NCBI GenBank assembly: GCA_965656535.1
Contig: CBFHKX010000005.1
Coordinates: 124,001-188,000 of the forward strand
DNA: 64,000 nucleotides
Reading direction: 5' to 3'
Source of the DNA: Lishizhenia sp965656535
GTDB taxonomy: Bacteria; Bacteroidota; Bacteroidia; Flavobacteriales_D; Crocinitomicaceae
In this document: piece by piece, positions 37,153 to 46,294 of the stretch
Layout of the letters: each line of letters opens with the position of its first letter
How positions within the stretch are numbered: position 1 is the stretch's first letter
Notes under the pieces: model-generated
The model's database searches: none
Told to the model about the DNA's origin: nothing
The model's input: only the letters and a program-made list of their open reading frames with translations
Made by a program: the position numbers and the translations under genes

Positions 37153-37297
37153 TTTCTCTATCTTAAATCCGTTTTGACCAACCAAATTATCATTCAACTC
37201 GTTAATCACACCTAATTATCTGCACACAAGAATGAATAAAACGTTCATATTTTTTTCATTTTAAAGATTTTTATTGTGCGTGCTTAGAAAATTTTCG

Positions 37298-37305
37298 TAA
37301 TTTTA
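37298..37305 (+). promoter_or_regulatory. Weak -7 box upstream of the MarR regulator
   Basis: TAATTTTA, seven of eight bases of TAnnTTTG, 14 bases before the ATG at 37320. A TTG at 37274-37276 lies 21 bases upstream. The preceding 167-base gap has no clear operator palindrome. Confidence 0.35.
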
Positions 37306-37319
37306 GAAGAGATAAAAAA

Positions 37320-37775
37320 ATGAGTGATTCAAAAACAGAAGGAAACATCGATTTTAGCCTGCGTCATACCTGGCATAAAATATCACGTATGTACAACCAA
37401 AAGGCAGCCCAGGAAAACCTAACAATTTCTATTGGTTTTATTCTACTAATTGTAGATAAGGAAGGTACGCCAAGTACACAAATTGGCCCAAGAATGGGAA
37501 TGGAGCCTACGAGTTTATCGCGCACTTTAAAAACGATGGAAAATCGCGGTTACATTCGAAGGAAAATAGATAAAGTGGATAAACGTAAAGTGCTTATTCT
37601 CTTAACTGAAGCCGGTCTAGAAAAAAGACGAGAAGTACGCGATATTGTTGTAGGATTTAATCAAAAATTACACGATAAAATTCCGAAAGGAAAACTCAAA
37701 GTGTTTTTTGAAGTTATGGAAAAAATTGATGTTACTGTTGATGAAGAGCTCAGAAGTATATTGAGATTTTTATAA
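37320..37775 (+). CDS. MarR-family transcriptional regulator
   Basis: 151 residues, a winged helix-turn-helix dimer type DNA-binding protein. The recognition region GTPSTQIGPRMGMEPTSLSR is followed by the wing MENRGYIRRKIDKVDKRKV, the canonical MarR pattern. It sits 13 bases upstream of a beta-oxidation gene, so it probably controls that unit and may respond to acyl-CoA or a fatty acid; this is inferred from position. Confidence 0.92.
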   Translation: MSDSKTEGNIDFSLRHTWHKISRMYNQKAAQENLTISIGFILLIVDKEGTPSTQIGPRMGMEPTSLSRTLKTMENRGYIRRKIDKVDKRKVLILLTEAGLEKRREVRDIVVGFNQKLHDKIPKGKLKVFFEVMEKIDVTVDEELRSILRFL

Positions 37776-37788
37776 AAAACACTAACAT

Positions 37789-40194
37789 ATGAATAGATCC
37801 ATTCGTAAGGTGGCTGTGCTTGGTTCTGGCGTAATGGGCTCCAGAATAGCATGTCATTTTGCCAATGTTGAGTGCGAAGTAATTCTGCTCGACATTGTTC
37901 CAAATCAAATTAATGAGAAAGAACAAACTAAAGGACTCACAACTGACTCACCTCAAGTTCGGAATAGAATTGTGAATGAAGCCTTACAGTTTGCTTTAAA
38001 CTCAAGCCCCTCTCCTATTTACAAGAAATCTTTTGCTAATCGCATACAAACTGGTAATTTCACAGATGATCTGCATAAAATTGCTGATTGTGAATGGATT
38101 ATAGAAGTAGTTATTGAAAAGCTAGAAATAAAAAAACAAGTCTTTGAGAATGTTGAAAAGTACAGAAAAGGAGGAACCTTAATAAGTTCTAATACTTCTG
38201 GAATTCCTATACATTTGATGCTAGAAGGCAGAAGTGATGATTTCAAAAAACACTTTTGCGGAACGCACTTTTTTAATCCTCCAAGATATTTACAGCTGTT
38301 AGAAATCATTCCAACACCAGAAACCCATCCGGACGTTATCGATTTCTTTATGGATTATGGAAGGCGTTTTTTAGGAAAGAAAACCGTTTTAGCAAAAGAT
38401 ACTCCAGCATTCATAGCAAATCGAGTTGGTGTGTATTCAATTATGGCACTGTTTCATGCCGTAAAAACACTCGATTTAAATATTGAAGAAGTGGATAAAT
38501 TAACCGGACAAATACTTGGCAGACCAAAATCTGCAACATTCAGAACATGTGATGTTGTGGGATTAGACACACTTGTACACGTAGCCAATGGTTTAAAAAC
38601 AAATTGCCCAAACGATGAAGCTAAAGCCTTATTTGAGTTACCTGATTATGTAGCAAAAATGATAGAGCTAAATTGGCTAGGTTCGAAATCTGGACAAGGT
38701 TTTTACAAGAAAACAGTTGATGAAGATGGTAATAAAACAATTCTATCGCTTGACCTCAACACCTTAGAATATCGAAAGAAAGCTAAAGTTTCTTTTCCTA
38801 CGCTAGAAATAGCAAAACCTATAGAAGACTTAAAGCAGCGTACTAAAATGCTGTTTATGGGAATGGATAAAGCTGGAGCTTTTTACCGTAAAATGTTTGG
38901 AGGTTTATTTGCTTATGTAACCAACAGAATTCCAGAAATAGCCAACGATATATATAAAATTGACGACGCAATTAAAGCCGGTTTTGGTTGGGAATTAGGT
39001 CCTTTTGAAACTTGGGATATTGTAGGATTAGACCAAGGCCTAAAAATGATATCAGATGAAAATCATAACGCAGCAGATTGGATAAATGAAATGAAATCTG
39101 CAGGATTTACAAGCTTTTACAAGACTGAAAACGGCTGTAAAATGTATTATGATATTGACTCTAAATCATACCAAAAAATTCCTGGTACAGAAGAGTTAGT
39201 TATACTCAGCACCTTACGCGATGAAAATACGGTTTGGAAAAATAGCGACACAACTATTGTACACTTAGGCGATGGAATTTTGAATTTAGAATTTCATACC
39301 AAAATGAATACCATTGGTAGTGGTGTTATTAACGGAATTAATAAAGCGCTAGATTTAGCAGAAACGGAATATAAGGGATTAGTAATTTCAAACACGGGTC
39401 AGAATTTCTCTGCGGGAGCAAACGTAGGTATGATTTTTATGATGGCTGTTGAGCAAGATTTTGACGAATTAAATTTTGCTGTAAAAACTTTTCAAGAAAC
39501 CATGATGCGCGTTCGTTATGCTAATTGTCCGGTTGTAGTTGCTCCTCATAATATGGCTTTAGGCGGAGGTTGTGAACTTACCATGCATGCAGATAAGGTT
39601 GTAGCACATGCTGAATTATATATTGGACTAGTAGAGTTTGGTGTAGGTTTAATACCTGGAGGTGGTGGAACAAAAGAGTTTGTGAAACGTCTATCTGCAG
39701 AATTAGCCGAAGGAGATATAAGAATAAATAGACTACGCAATAAATTCTTAACCATTGGTCAAGCTAAAGTTGCTACATCTGCTTATGAAGCTTTTGATTT
39801 AGGCTACTTAAGAGAAGGTTTGGATGAAGTAGTTGTATCTAGAGATCATCAACTATCCAGAGCAAAATCTGCTTGCTTAGAATTGTCAAACAAAGGATAC
39901 ACTGCTCCTCCAAAAGAAAAAAATATAACCATTCTAGGTCAAGAAGGCCTAGGTATTGTTTATGTTGGAGCCAACTCTATGCTATCAGGAAACTACATTT
40001 CTGAGCACGATGCGCTTATCTCTGAAAAACTTGGATATGTAATGTGTGGTGGAGATATTTCTGAGATGACACAAGTATCAGAGCAGTATTTACTTGACCT
40101 AGAACGAAAAACATTTTTAGAACTCTGTAGAGAACGCAAAACTCTGGAGCGATTAGAAAGTATGGTGAAAAATGGAAGAATTTTGAGGAATTAA
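37789..40194 (+). CDS. fadN: 3-hydroxyacyl-CoA dehydrogenase/enoyl-CoA hydratase, FadN-type fusion
   Basis: 801 residues. N-terminal NAD-binding 3-hydroxyacyl-CoA dehydrogenase (VAVLGSGVMGSRIACHFAN, residues 8-26; FCGTHFFNPPRYLQLLEII, with the catalytic histidine, near 160; a second C-terminal dehydrogenase lobe around 360-440), then an enoyl-CoA hydratase domain at about 500-700 (MALGGGCELTMHAD, GLIPGGGGTKEF). The dehydrogenase-first order matches Bacillus FadN rather than E. coli FadB, which has the hydratase first. It carries out two successive steps of fatty acid beta-oxidation. A hairpin-forming gap and the thiolase gene follow. Confidence 0.9.
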   Translation: MNRSIRKVAVLGSGVMGSRIACHFANVECEVILLDIVPNQINEKEQTKGLTTDSPQVRNRIVNEALQFALNSSPSPIYKKSFANRIQTGNFTDDLHKIADCEWIIEVVIEKLEIKKQVFENVEKYRKGGTLISSNTSGIPIHLMLEGRSDDFKKHFCGTHFFNPPRYLQLLEIIPTPETHPDVIDFFMDYGRRFLGKKTVLAKDTPAFIANRVGVYSIMALFHAVKTLDLNIEEVDKLTGQILGRPKSATFRTCDVVGLDTLVHVANGLKTNCPNDEAKALFELPDYVAKMIELNWLGSKSGQGFYKKTVDEDGNKTILSLDLNTLEYRKKAKVSFPTLEIAKPIEDLKQRTKMLFMGMDKAGAFYRKMFGGLFAYVTNRIPEIANDIYKIDDAIKAGFGWELGPFETWDIVGLDQGLKMISDENHNAADWINEMKSAGFTSFYKTENGCKMYYDIDSKSYQKIPGTEELVILSTLRDENTVWKNSDTTIVHLGDGILNLEFHTKMNTIGSGVINGINKALDLAETEYKGLVISNTGQNFSAGANVGMIFMMAVEQDFDELNFAVKTFQETMMRVRYANCPVVVAPHNMALGGGCELTMHADKVVAHAELYIGLVEFGVGLIPGGGGTKEFVKRLSAELAEGDIRINRLRNKFLTIGQAKVATSAYEAFDLGYLREGLDEVVVSRDHQLSRAKSACLELSNKGYTAPPKEKNITILGQEGLGIVYVGANSMLSGNYISEHDALISEKLGYVMCGGDISEMTQVSEQYLLDLERKTFLELCRERKTLERLESMVKNGRILRN

Positions 40195-40216
40195 TTCCAC
40201 TAGATAACAAGACTTC

Positions 40217-40253
40217 AAGATTTTAAGACATTAAGAAGAAGTCTTAAAATCTT
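40217..40253. repeat. Perfect 13-base inverted repeat between the two beta-oxidation genes
   Basis: AAGATTTTAAGAC (40217-40229) and GTCTTAAAATCTT (40241-40253) are exact reverse complements around an 11-base purine-rich spacer. No T run follows, so it is not a standard terminator. It could be an RNA hairpin that sets relative mRNA stability of the two genes, a regulator site, or a small dispersed repeat. Confidence 0.8.
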
Positions 40254-40273
40254 AATATCATAACATTAAAAAA

Positions 40274-41449
40274 ATGAACGCATATATAGTAACAGGATAT
40301 AGAACAGCAGTAGGAAAGGCAGGCAAAGGCGCATTTCGATTTTATCGTCCGGATGAAATGGCTGCAGATATAGTAAAACACATTATGAAAGAAGTTCCTC
40401 AGCTGGACCCAGAGCGAATAGATGACGTAATTGTGGGAAATGCTACACCCGAAGCTGAGCAAGGTTTAAACGTAGGTAGAATGATTTCTTTAATGGGACT
40501 AAATACCGTAAAAGTACCGGGTGTAACTGTAAACAGATATTGCTCTTCTGGAATTGAAACGATTGCAATGGCTTCAGCAAAGATTAATGCCGGTATGGCA
40601 GATTGTATTATTGCTGGAGGTGTAGAATCTATGTCTGTTATGGCTATGGGTGGTTGGAGAATTGTACCCAGCACCAAACTTGCAAAAGAACACCCAGATT
40701 ATTATTGGGGAATGGGTTTAACGGCTGAAGCAGTTGCAAAAAAATATAATGTATCTAGAGAAGATCAAGATGCTTTTGCACTGCACTCGCACGAGAAAGC
40801 TCTAAATGCTATTAAAAGTGGAAGGTTTAAAGAGGATATTGTACCAATAGAAATTGAGCACATCTTTTTAGATGAAAATGAGAAAAGACAAGTAAAAAAG
40901 TACGTGGTAAACACAGACGAAGGTCCGCGTGCTAGCAGTACTATGAGTGCAATGGCTAAACTTAAACCCGTATTTGCTCAAGGCGGATCTGTAACAGCCG
41001 GTAACTCTTCTCAGACTTCTGACGGTGCAGCATTTTGCTTAGTAATGTCTGAAAAAATGGTAAAGGAATTGGGCTTGGAACCCGTTGCTCGATTAGCATC
41101 TTATGCTGTAGTGGGTGTTGAGCCTAGAATAATGGGAATTGGTCCGGTAGACGCTATTCCTAAAGCTATTGCTCAAGCCGGACTTAAGCAAAGTGATATC
41201 AATTTATTTGAATTAAATGAAGCTTTTGCTTCTCAATCTTTAGCTGTAATTAGAGAAACGAGAATAAATCCGGAAATTGTTAACGTAAACGGTGGAGCAA
41301 TCAGTTTAGGTCACCCATTAGGTTGCACCGGTGCCAAGCTAACTGTTCAAATCATGAATGAATTAAAAAAGCGTAAAGAAAAATATGGTGTTGTAACTAT
41401 GTGTGTAGGATCTGGACAAGGAGCTGCAGGAGTTATAGAGAAGCTATAA
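40274..41449 (+). CDS. fadA: Acetyl-CoA C-acyltransferase (thiolase)
   Basis: 391 residues, standard thiolase length. Nucleophilic cysteine in TVNRYCSSGIETIAMA (about C90), the GGAISLGHPLGCTGAKL histidine loop (about 340-356), and the second catalytic cysteine in TMCVGSGQGAAG near the end. It cleaves 3-ketoacyl-CoA with CoA to acetyl-CoA and a shortened acyl-CoA, completing the cycle run by the upstream FadN-type protein. Acyl-CoA dehydrogenase and ligase genes, often next in this operon, are absent here. Confidence 0.93.
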   Translation: MNAYIVTGYRTAVGKAGKGAFRFYRPDEMAADIVKHIMKEVPQLDPERIDDVIVGNATPEAEQGLNVGRMISLMGLNTVKVPGVTVNRYCSSGIETIAMASAKINAGMADCIIAGGVESMSVMAMGGWRIVPSTKLAKEHPDYYWGMGLTAEAVAKKYNVSREDQDAFALHSHEKALNAIKSGRFKEDIVPIEIEHIFLDENEKRQVKKYVVNTDEGPRASSTMSAMAKLKPVFAQGGSVTAGNSSQTSDGAAFCLVMSEKMVKELGLEPVARLASYAVVGVEPRIMGIGPVDAIPKAIAQAGLKQSDINLFELNEAFASQSLAVIRETRINPEIVNVNGGAISLGHPLGCTGAKLTVQIMNELKKRKEKYGVVTMCVGSGQGAAGVIEKL

Positions 41450-41460
41450 AAAAGAATACA

Positions 41461-41490
41461 AAAAAAGCCGAACAAATTGTTCGGCTTTTT
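41461..41490. terminator. Bidirectional terminator between fadA and the RlmD-like gene
   Basis: GCCGAACAA (41467-41475) and TTGTTCGGC (41477-41485) form a perfect stem, with six A before and five T after. It serves two converging genes. Confidence 0.9.
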
Positions 41491-41500
41491 AATTCAAATT

Positions 41501-42934
41501 TTATTTTTTCAAGAACTTAGCAACAGCCTCAATATGCCCTGTATGCGGAAATTGATCTACTAACGAAATTTTTTCCATTTCGTAACCTAATTCTTTTAGT
41601 GTTTCAGCGTCTCTCGCTTGAGTTCCCGGATTACACGAAATATAAACAATTCTATTCGCACCTAACTCTACTACTTTATTAAGTGTTTTAGGAGCAATCC
41701 CAGCCCTTGGAGGATCTAGAATAATGGTTCCAATCTTGCCTTTATATTGAGGAAACTCTGCTAAAAATTTCCCTACATCTGCTGCAAAGAATTGAACATT
41801 ATCTATTTTATTTCTCTTTGCATTTCTTTTAGCATCTTTAATTGCTTCTTCAACAATGTCTACGCCAATAATTTCTGTATTTTGCGTACGTGTTGATAAG
41901 ATTTGTCCTATTGTTCCTGTTCCACAGAAAAGATCCATTACAACCTCATCCTTCAATGTATTTTCGTCTTCAAATACATAATCCATGGCTTTGTTGTATA
42001 AACGCTCTGCCGACTTTGGATTAGTTTGGAAAAAGCTCTCCATACTTATTTCGAAATCTAACCCCAACAATTCTTCTATCACATGGTTTTCGCCAAATAC
42101 CAATTCACAATTGCCATTCTCTATCTTTGCTCTATCCGCAACATTATCATTTATGGTATGCTGAAATCCGGCAACTCTATTCCCCATCAACTCTTTTAGA
42201 AACGTGCCAGCAGCAGCAACATCGAACTGTTCTAAACCAACGCTGGAGGTTACTAAATTTACCAATAATTGATCTTGTTTAAATGACTTTCTAACCACAA
42301 TGTGCCTAAAAAAACCTTCTTTCTTTGGCGGGTGCCAAGCTGATAAGCCCGTACTTTGTAAATAATCTCTAAACTGATGGAGTTTATTTTCCCACTCGGC
42401 ATCAAATAAACCGGATTCTTTATGCAACGACTCTACCTTCCACCAAGTACCTCTGTGTTTAAAACCTAATGCAAAAGCATCATCTATTTCTTCCTCCGTA
42501 AAAACATCGTGTTCAATACAAGAAAAGCTGTATTCCATTTTATTGCGGTAATTAAAATGGTTAGGAGATGAAATAAAAGAATCAAACTTATCTTCAATGT
42601 CTCGTATATTTCCCAATCGCTTATAAACATCTAACGTAGTTTCCTTCTTTAGCTCTTCCTGTTTACTCGGTGGAACATGTATGTACGGAGCACCACTAAT
42701 TTCTTGATAGGGTACTTTTACCTCATCCTTAGAGCGCTCAATTACTTTAAGTAATTTACACTCCGCAAATTTCTTTCGTTTTTTACTTACTCTTGCCAAC
42801 ACCTTTTGACCAGGAAAAGTATTTTGCACAAACAAAACATACTCTCCATTATCAGTCTTCAGTTTAGCAACGCCATTCCCACCGAATGCGAATCCAGTAA
42901 TATCTAACTCTAAAACGTCGGCTCTTTTAATCAA
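41501..42934 (-). CDS. rlmD: 23S rRNA (uracil-C5)-methyltransferase, RlmD-like, without iron-sulfur cysteines
   Basis: 477 residues. N-terminal TRAM domain (about 1-65), then a class I methyltransferase with DLFCGTGTIGQIL near 324, ILDPPRAG near 405-412 and the catalytic cysteine in YISCNPGTQARD near 432-443: the TrmA/RlmD/RlmC family that methylates uracil C5. The [4Fe-4S] cysteines of E. coli RlmD are replaced here by YQEISGAPYIHVP, and no other cysteine cluster is present. The target uridine is therefore less certain. Translation starts at TTG (42932-42934), as there is no ATG before the TRAM domain. Confidence 0.87.
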   Translation of the reverse strand: MIKRADVLELDITGFAFGGNGVAKLKTDNGEYVLFVQNTFPGQKVLARVSKKRKKFAECKLLKVIERSKDEVKVPYQEISGAPYIHVPPSKQEELKKETTLDVYKRLGNIRDIEDKFDSFISSPNHFNYRNKMEYSFSCIEHDVFTEEEIDDAFALGFKHRGTWWKVESLHKESGLFDAEWENKLHQFRDYLQSTGLSAWHPPKKEGFFRHIVVRKSFKQDQLLVNLVTSSVGLEQFDVAAAGTFLKELMGNRVAGFQHTINDNVADRAKIENGNCELVFGENHVIEELLGLDFEISMESFFQTNPKSAERLYNKAMDYVFEDENTLKDEVVMDLFCGTGTIGQILSTRTQNTEIIGVDIVEEAIKDAKRNAKRNKIDNVQFFAADVGKFLAEFPQYKGKIGTIILDPPRAGIAPKTLNKVVELGANRIVYISCNPGTQARDAETLKELGYEMEKISLVDQFPHTGHIEAVAKFLKK

Positions 42935-43011
42935 AATATAATTTTTTAAGGTAAACTACGTACACGGCTGTATTCCGATCAATACGTTAAGGGCTGTAAA
43001 TCAGTTTTCTT

Positions 43012-43788
43012 TTAAAGTGGTCCTCTAATAATTCCTTTATCACTTTCTTTGATAAATTGAATTACTTGATTTTTTATGTCTGAATCTGGCAATTCTGCTT
43101 GAATTGCTTCTAGACCTTTAGAAACGTTATTGTTTTGAATGTATAGAATTCTATATATGTCTTCAACAGTTTTGACTTGTTCATCAGAGAATCCACGTCT
43201 TCGTAACCCTACGGCGTTAATACCCGCATAAGTTAACGGCTCTCTGGCAGCCCTTACGAATGGAGGAATATTTTTACGAATCAACGAAGCTCCACCTACA
43301 AACGCATGAGCTCCAATTCTGGTAAATTGCTGAGCAGCAGCTTTACCCTCAATTATTACAAAATCTTCAATTGTAACATGTCCAGATAACCCAACATAAT
43401 TTGCCAAAATGACGTTGTTACCTAAAATACAATCGTGTGCAACATGAACATATCCCATTAGCAAACAGTTATCTCCAACAACTGTTTTCATTTTATCTAC
43501 AGTACCTCTGTGGATAGTAACACATTCTCTAATCTTTGTATTATTTCCAATTTCTACAGTCGTGTATTCTCCTCCAAATTTTAAATCTTGAGGTATCACA
43601 CCTAATACAGAACCGGGGTAAACTTCGCAATCCTCTCCTATCCTTGTACCTGGATAAATGGTTACATTTGGATGAATTACCGTATTATTTCCGATAACCA
43701 CATCTTCATAAATAGTTGAAAAAGATGCTATTTTAACATTTTGCCCAATTTGAGCATCTTTAGATACTGAAGCTAAATTGCTAATCAT
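43012..43788 (-). CDS. lpxA: Acyl-ACP:UDP-N-acetylglucosamine O-acyltransferase
   Basis: 258 residues. First step of lipid A synthesis. About ten imperfect hexapeptide repeats (for example IGQNVKIASF, IGNNTVIHP) form the left-handed beta helix, followed by a C-terminal helical domain (VGLRRRGFSDEQV). The catalytic-histidine region MGYVHVAHDCILGN is present. The ATG overlaps the lpxC-fabZ stop by one base (TAATG). Confidence 0.96.
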   Translation of the reverse strand: MISNLASVSKDAQIGQNVKIASFSTIYEDVVIGNNTVIHPNVTIYPGTRIGEDCEVYPGSVLGVIPQDLKFGGEYTTVEIGNNTKIRECVTIHRGTVDKMKTVVGDNCLLMGYVHVAHDCILGNNVILANYVGLSGHVTIEDFVIIEGKAAAQQFTRIGAHAFVGGASLIRKNIPPFVRAAREPLTYAGINAVGLRRRGFSDEQVKTVEDIYRILYIQNNNVSKGLEAIQAELPDSDIKNQVIQFIKESDKGIIRGPL

Positions 43789-45185
43789 TATGCTTTGTCT
43801 TTAATAACTTGTGCCAGCATTTCTGCTTCCATAACCACTACTCCATTCACATAAGCTTTCCCTCCCATATTTACTAATCCTCTACGTATTGGAGAAAGTA
43901 GTTTGAGATCAAATACAACTGTATCTCCTGGAATCACCTTTTGTTTAAACTTGACATTATCGATCTTCATGAAGTAAGTAGAATATAACTCTGGTTCTTC
44001 TACTTGAGAAAGAGCAAAAATACCTCCACATTGCGCCATAGCCTCAATTTGAAGCACTCCTGGGAATACAGGATTACCTGGAAAATGACCCGTAAACTGC
44101 GGTTCATTCATCGTAATATTCTTCAACCCCGTTATTCCGTTATCTGAAATATCGATTACTCGATCTACGAGTAAAAATGGATACCTATGTGGTAGAAGCT
44201 TTTCAATTTGATTAATGTCGTAAACAGTATTTTTTAATTCAAACTTCTTAGGTGCTTTTGCTTGTTTTTTAACTAATGCTTTTAAGACTTTTGCAAACTC
44301 TACATTTGAAGCATGACCTGGTCTGGCTGCCAATATATGTCCCTTAATTGGCTTACCAACTAATGCAAAATCACCAACAATATCAAGTAATTTATGTCTA
44401 GCTGGTTCATTTTGAAAATGCATATCTGTTGTATTCAAAACTCCTCTCCCAACTATTTCTATGTTTAGATCTTCTTTACCTAAAAGTTTAGCAAGTTTAT
44501 TTAACTCTTCTTTAGATACATCTTCTCTTTCTACAAGAACTATGGCGTTGTCTAAATCGCCTCCTTTTATTAGTCCATGAGTAGCAAGATATTCCAATTC
44601 ATTTAAGAAAACAAAGGTTCTACATGTCGCAATTTCTTCTTTAAAATCATCTATTTTATACATGCTCGCGTGCTGAGTACCTAATACTTTAGAGCGATAA
44701 TCAACCATTACTGTTAACCTATATTCTGAATCGGGAACGGCTAAGATTTCTGAACCTCTATCTAGATCTTCCCACGGAATATTCTCATCTATAACTAAAT
44801 ACTCTCTATTTGCATTTTGTTCTTCAAAACCTACACTTTCAATAGCATGAATAAACGGTAGCGAACTTCCGTCCATAATAGGAATTTCTGGTGCGTCTAT
44901 TTTTATTAGAGCATTATCTACGCTAGAACCCACTAAAGCAGCCAAAACATGCTCAGTTGTATGTACTTTTGCTCCGTTTTTTTCTAATGTTGTTCCTCGT
45001 TCTGTAGAAACAACTAAATCACAATCTGCGTTTATAATTGGTTCTCCTTCTATATCTACTCGCTGAAATTTATAACCATGATTCTCTGGTGCTGGACAGA
45101 TTTCTAATGTAACAGGCTGTCCTGTATGTAATCCAATTCCTTTTAATGCTACTGCTGCTTTGAGCGTTCTCTGCTTTTCTGACAT
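43788..45185 (-). CDS. lpxC/fabZ: Bifunctional UDP-3-O-acyl-GlcNAc deacetylase / 3-hydroxyacyl-ACP dehydratase (LpxC-FabZ fusion)
   Basis: 465 residues. LpxC occupies about 1-305 (KGIGLHTG 15-22; zinc site HTTEH 75-79; a later HKLLDIVGD carrying the other zinc ligands), removing the acetyl group in the committed step of lipid A synthesis. FabZ occupies about 318-465, with HRYPFLLVDR near 332-341 and GHFPGNPVFPGVLQIEAMAQ, dehydrating 3-hydroxyacyl-ACP in fatty acid synthesis. The fusion is a known hallmark of Bacteroidota and links the two pathways that share 3-hydroxyacyl-ACP. Flanked by lpxD (13 bases upstream) and lpxA (overlap). Confidence 0.97.
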   Translation of the reverse strand: MSEKQRTLKAAVALKGIGLHTGQPVTLEICPAPENHGYKFQRVDIEGEPIINADCDLVVSTERGTTLEKNGAKVHTTEHVLAALVGSSVDNALIKIDAPEIPIMDGSSLPFIHAIESVGFEEQNANREYLVIDENIPWEDLDRGSEILAVPDSEYRLTVMVDYRSKVLGTQHASMYKIDDFKEEIATCRTFVFLNELEYLATHGLIKGGDLDNAIVLVEREDVSKEELNKLAKLLGKEDLNIEIVGRGVLNTTDMHFQNEPARHKLLDIVGDFALVGKPIKGHILAARPGHASNVEFAKVLKALVKKQAKAPKKFELKNTVYDINQIEKLLPHRYPFLLVDRVIDISDNGITGLKNITMNEPQFTGHFPGNPVFPGVLQIEAMAQCGGIFALSQVEEPELYSTYFMKIDNVKFKQKVIPGDTVVFDLKLLSPIRRGLVNMGGKAYVNGVVVMEAEMLAQVIKDKA

Positions 45186-45198
45186 CCTGTAGTTGTAC

Positions 45199-46233
45199 TT
45201 ATTTATTTTTGATAGTATCTTCTAATTCTCTTAATTTTTGAAGTATATATGGTAATTTTCTAAATCCAAAATACGACTTCTTAAAATCTTCTATATCTAT
45301 ACCTGGTGAGCCCATAAGTATACGATCTGATTTTTTAATATTTCCTGGTATTCCAGATTGTGCAACTACACTTGTGCGATCTGCGACTTTTATATGTCCT
45401 GAAATTCCTGCTTGACCACCAACCATAACGTTTTCTCCTATTTTAGCAGAACCTGCTACACCAGCCTGGGCAGCAAAAGCAGAATTCTTTCCAATCTCAA
45501 CGTTGTGTGCGATGTGTACCAGATTATCGAGTTTTACTCCTTTTCTTAGGATAGTTGAACCAAGTGTAGCTCTGTCTATCGTTGCATTAGAACCAATTTC
45601 TACGTTATCTTCAAGAATCACATTTCCTATTTGAGGAACTTTTTGAAAATCACCGTTTTCATCTGGTGCAAAACCAAAACCATCTGCTCCAACAATACAG
45701 CCCGAGTGTAAAATACAATTTTCACCTACAACACAATCTGCGTAAACAGATGCACCAGGATGAACCGTTGTATTATCTCCAATTACGGTATTATCTCCAA
45801 TATAAGCGTTTGGATAGATTTTAACATTATCGCCTATCTTTGCTCCGTCTCCAATATATGCAAAAGCACCAAGGTAAATATCTTTACCAATAGTCGCCGT
45901 CTCACTTATAAAAGAAGGTTGCTCTATCTTTGGCTGCTTTGTACGCATTTGATTGTACACTTCTAACAATTTAGCAAAACAAGCGTACGCATCCTCTACT
46001 TTGATAAGAGTTAATGAGCTAGGTAGCTCTTTAGACGGTTTAAACTCTTTTCCGACAATCGCAATTGAAGCTTTCGTCGTATAAATATACTCTGCATACT
46101 TCATATTTGCCAAGAAAGATAATGTGCCTACTTCTCCCTCTTCTATTTTAGACAAACCACTAACCTCAACGTCTTTGTTGCCAACTACTTCTCCGTCAAT
46201 GATGCCTGCTATTTGCTCAGCGGTAAACTTCAT
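45199..46233 (-). CDS. lpxD: UDP-3-O-(3-hydroxyacyl)glucosamine N-acyltransferase
   Basis: 344 residues. Third acyltransfer step of lipid A synthesis. N-terminal uridine-binding domain (about 1-100), then hexapeptide repeats of a left-handed beta helix ([20 protein letters not shown]) with the catalytic histidine in [12 protein letters not shown] near 235-246, and a C-terminal helix. First gene of lpxD-lpxC/fabZ-lpxA. The standard N-terminus [12 protein letters not shown] supports this ATG, which lies four bases after a -7 box. Confidence 0.96.
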   Translation of the reverse strand: MKFTAEQIAGIIDGEVVGNKDVEVSGLSKIEEGEVGTLSFLANMKYAEYIYTTKASIAIVGKEFKPSKELPSSLTLIKVEDAYACFAKLLEVYNQMRTKQPKIEQPSFISETATIGKDIYLGAFAYIGDGAKIGDNVKIYPNAYIGDNTVIGDNTTVHPGASVYADCVVGENCILHSGCIVGADGFGFAPDENGDFQKVPQIGNVILEDNVEIGSNATIDRATLGSTILRKGVKLDNLVHIAHNVEIGKNSAFAAQAGVAGSAKIGENVMVGGQAGISGHIKVADRTSVVAQSGIPGNIKKSDRILMGSPGIDIEDFKKSYFGFRKLPYILQKLRELEDTIKNK

Positions 46234-46237
46234 GGTT

Positions 46238-46245
46238 CAAAAATA
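46238..46245 (-). promoter_or_regulatory. -7 box four bases before the lpxD ATG
   Basis: TATTTTTG on the minus strand, full match to TAnnTTTG, then AACC, then ATG. Predicts a leaderless lpxD mRNA. No -33 TTG at 17-19 bases. Confidence 0.5.
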
Positions 46246-46294
46246 TAAAAACAAAGCGTTTAAATTTCTTTCGCGCCTTGGAGTTTTGCACAAT

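Noticed and set aside
37200..37260. Possible short inverted repeat (ATGAA / TTCAT) before the MarR gene, as operator or terminator
   Set aside because: Only five base pairs in AT-rich DNA; not distinguishable from chance.
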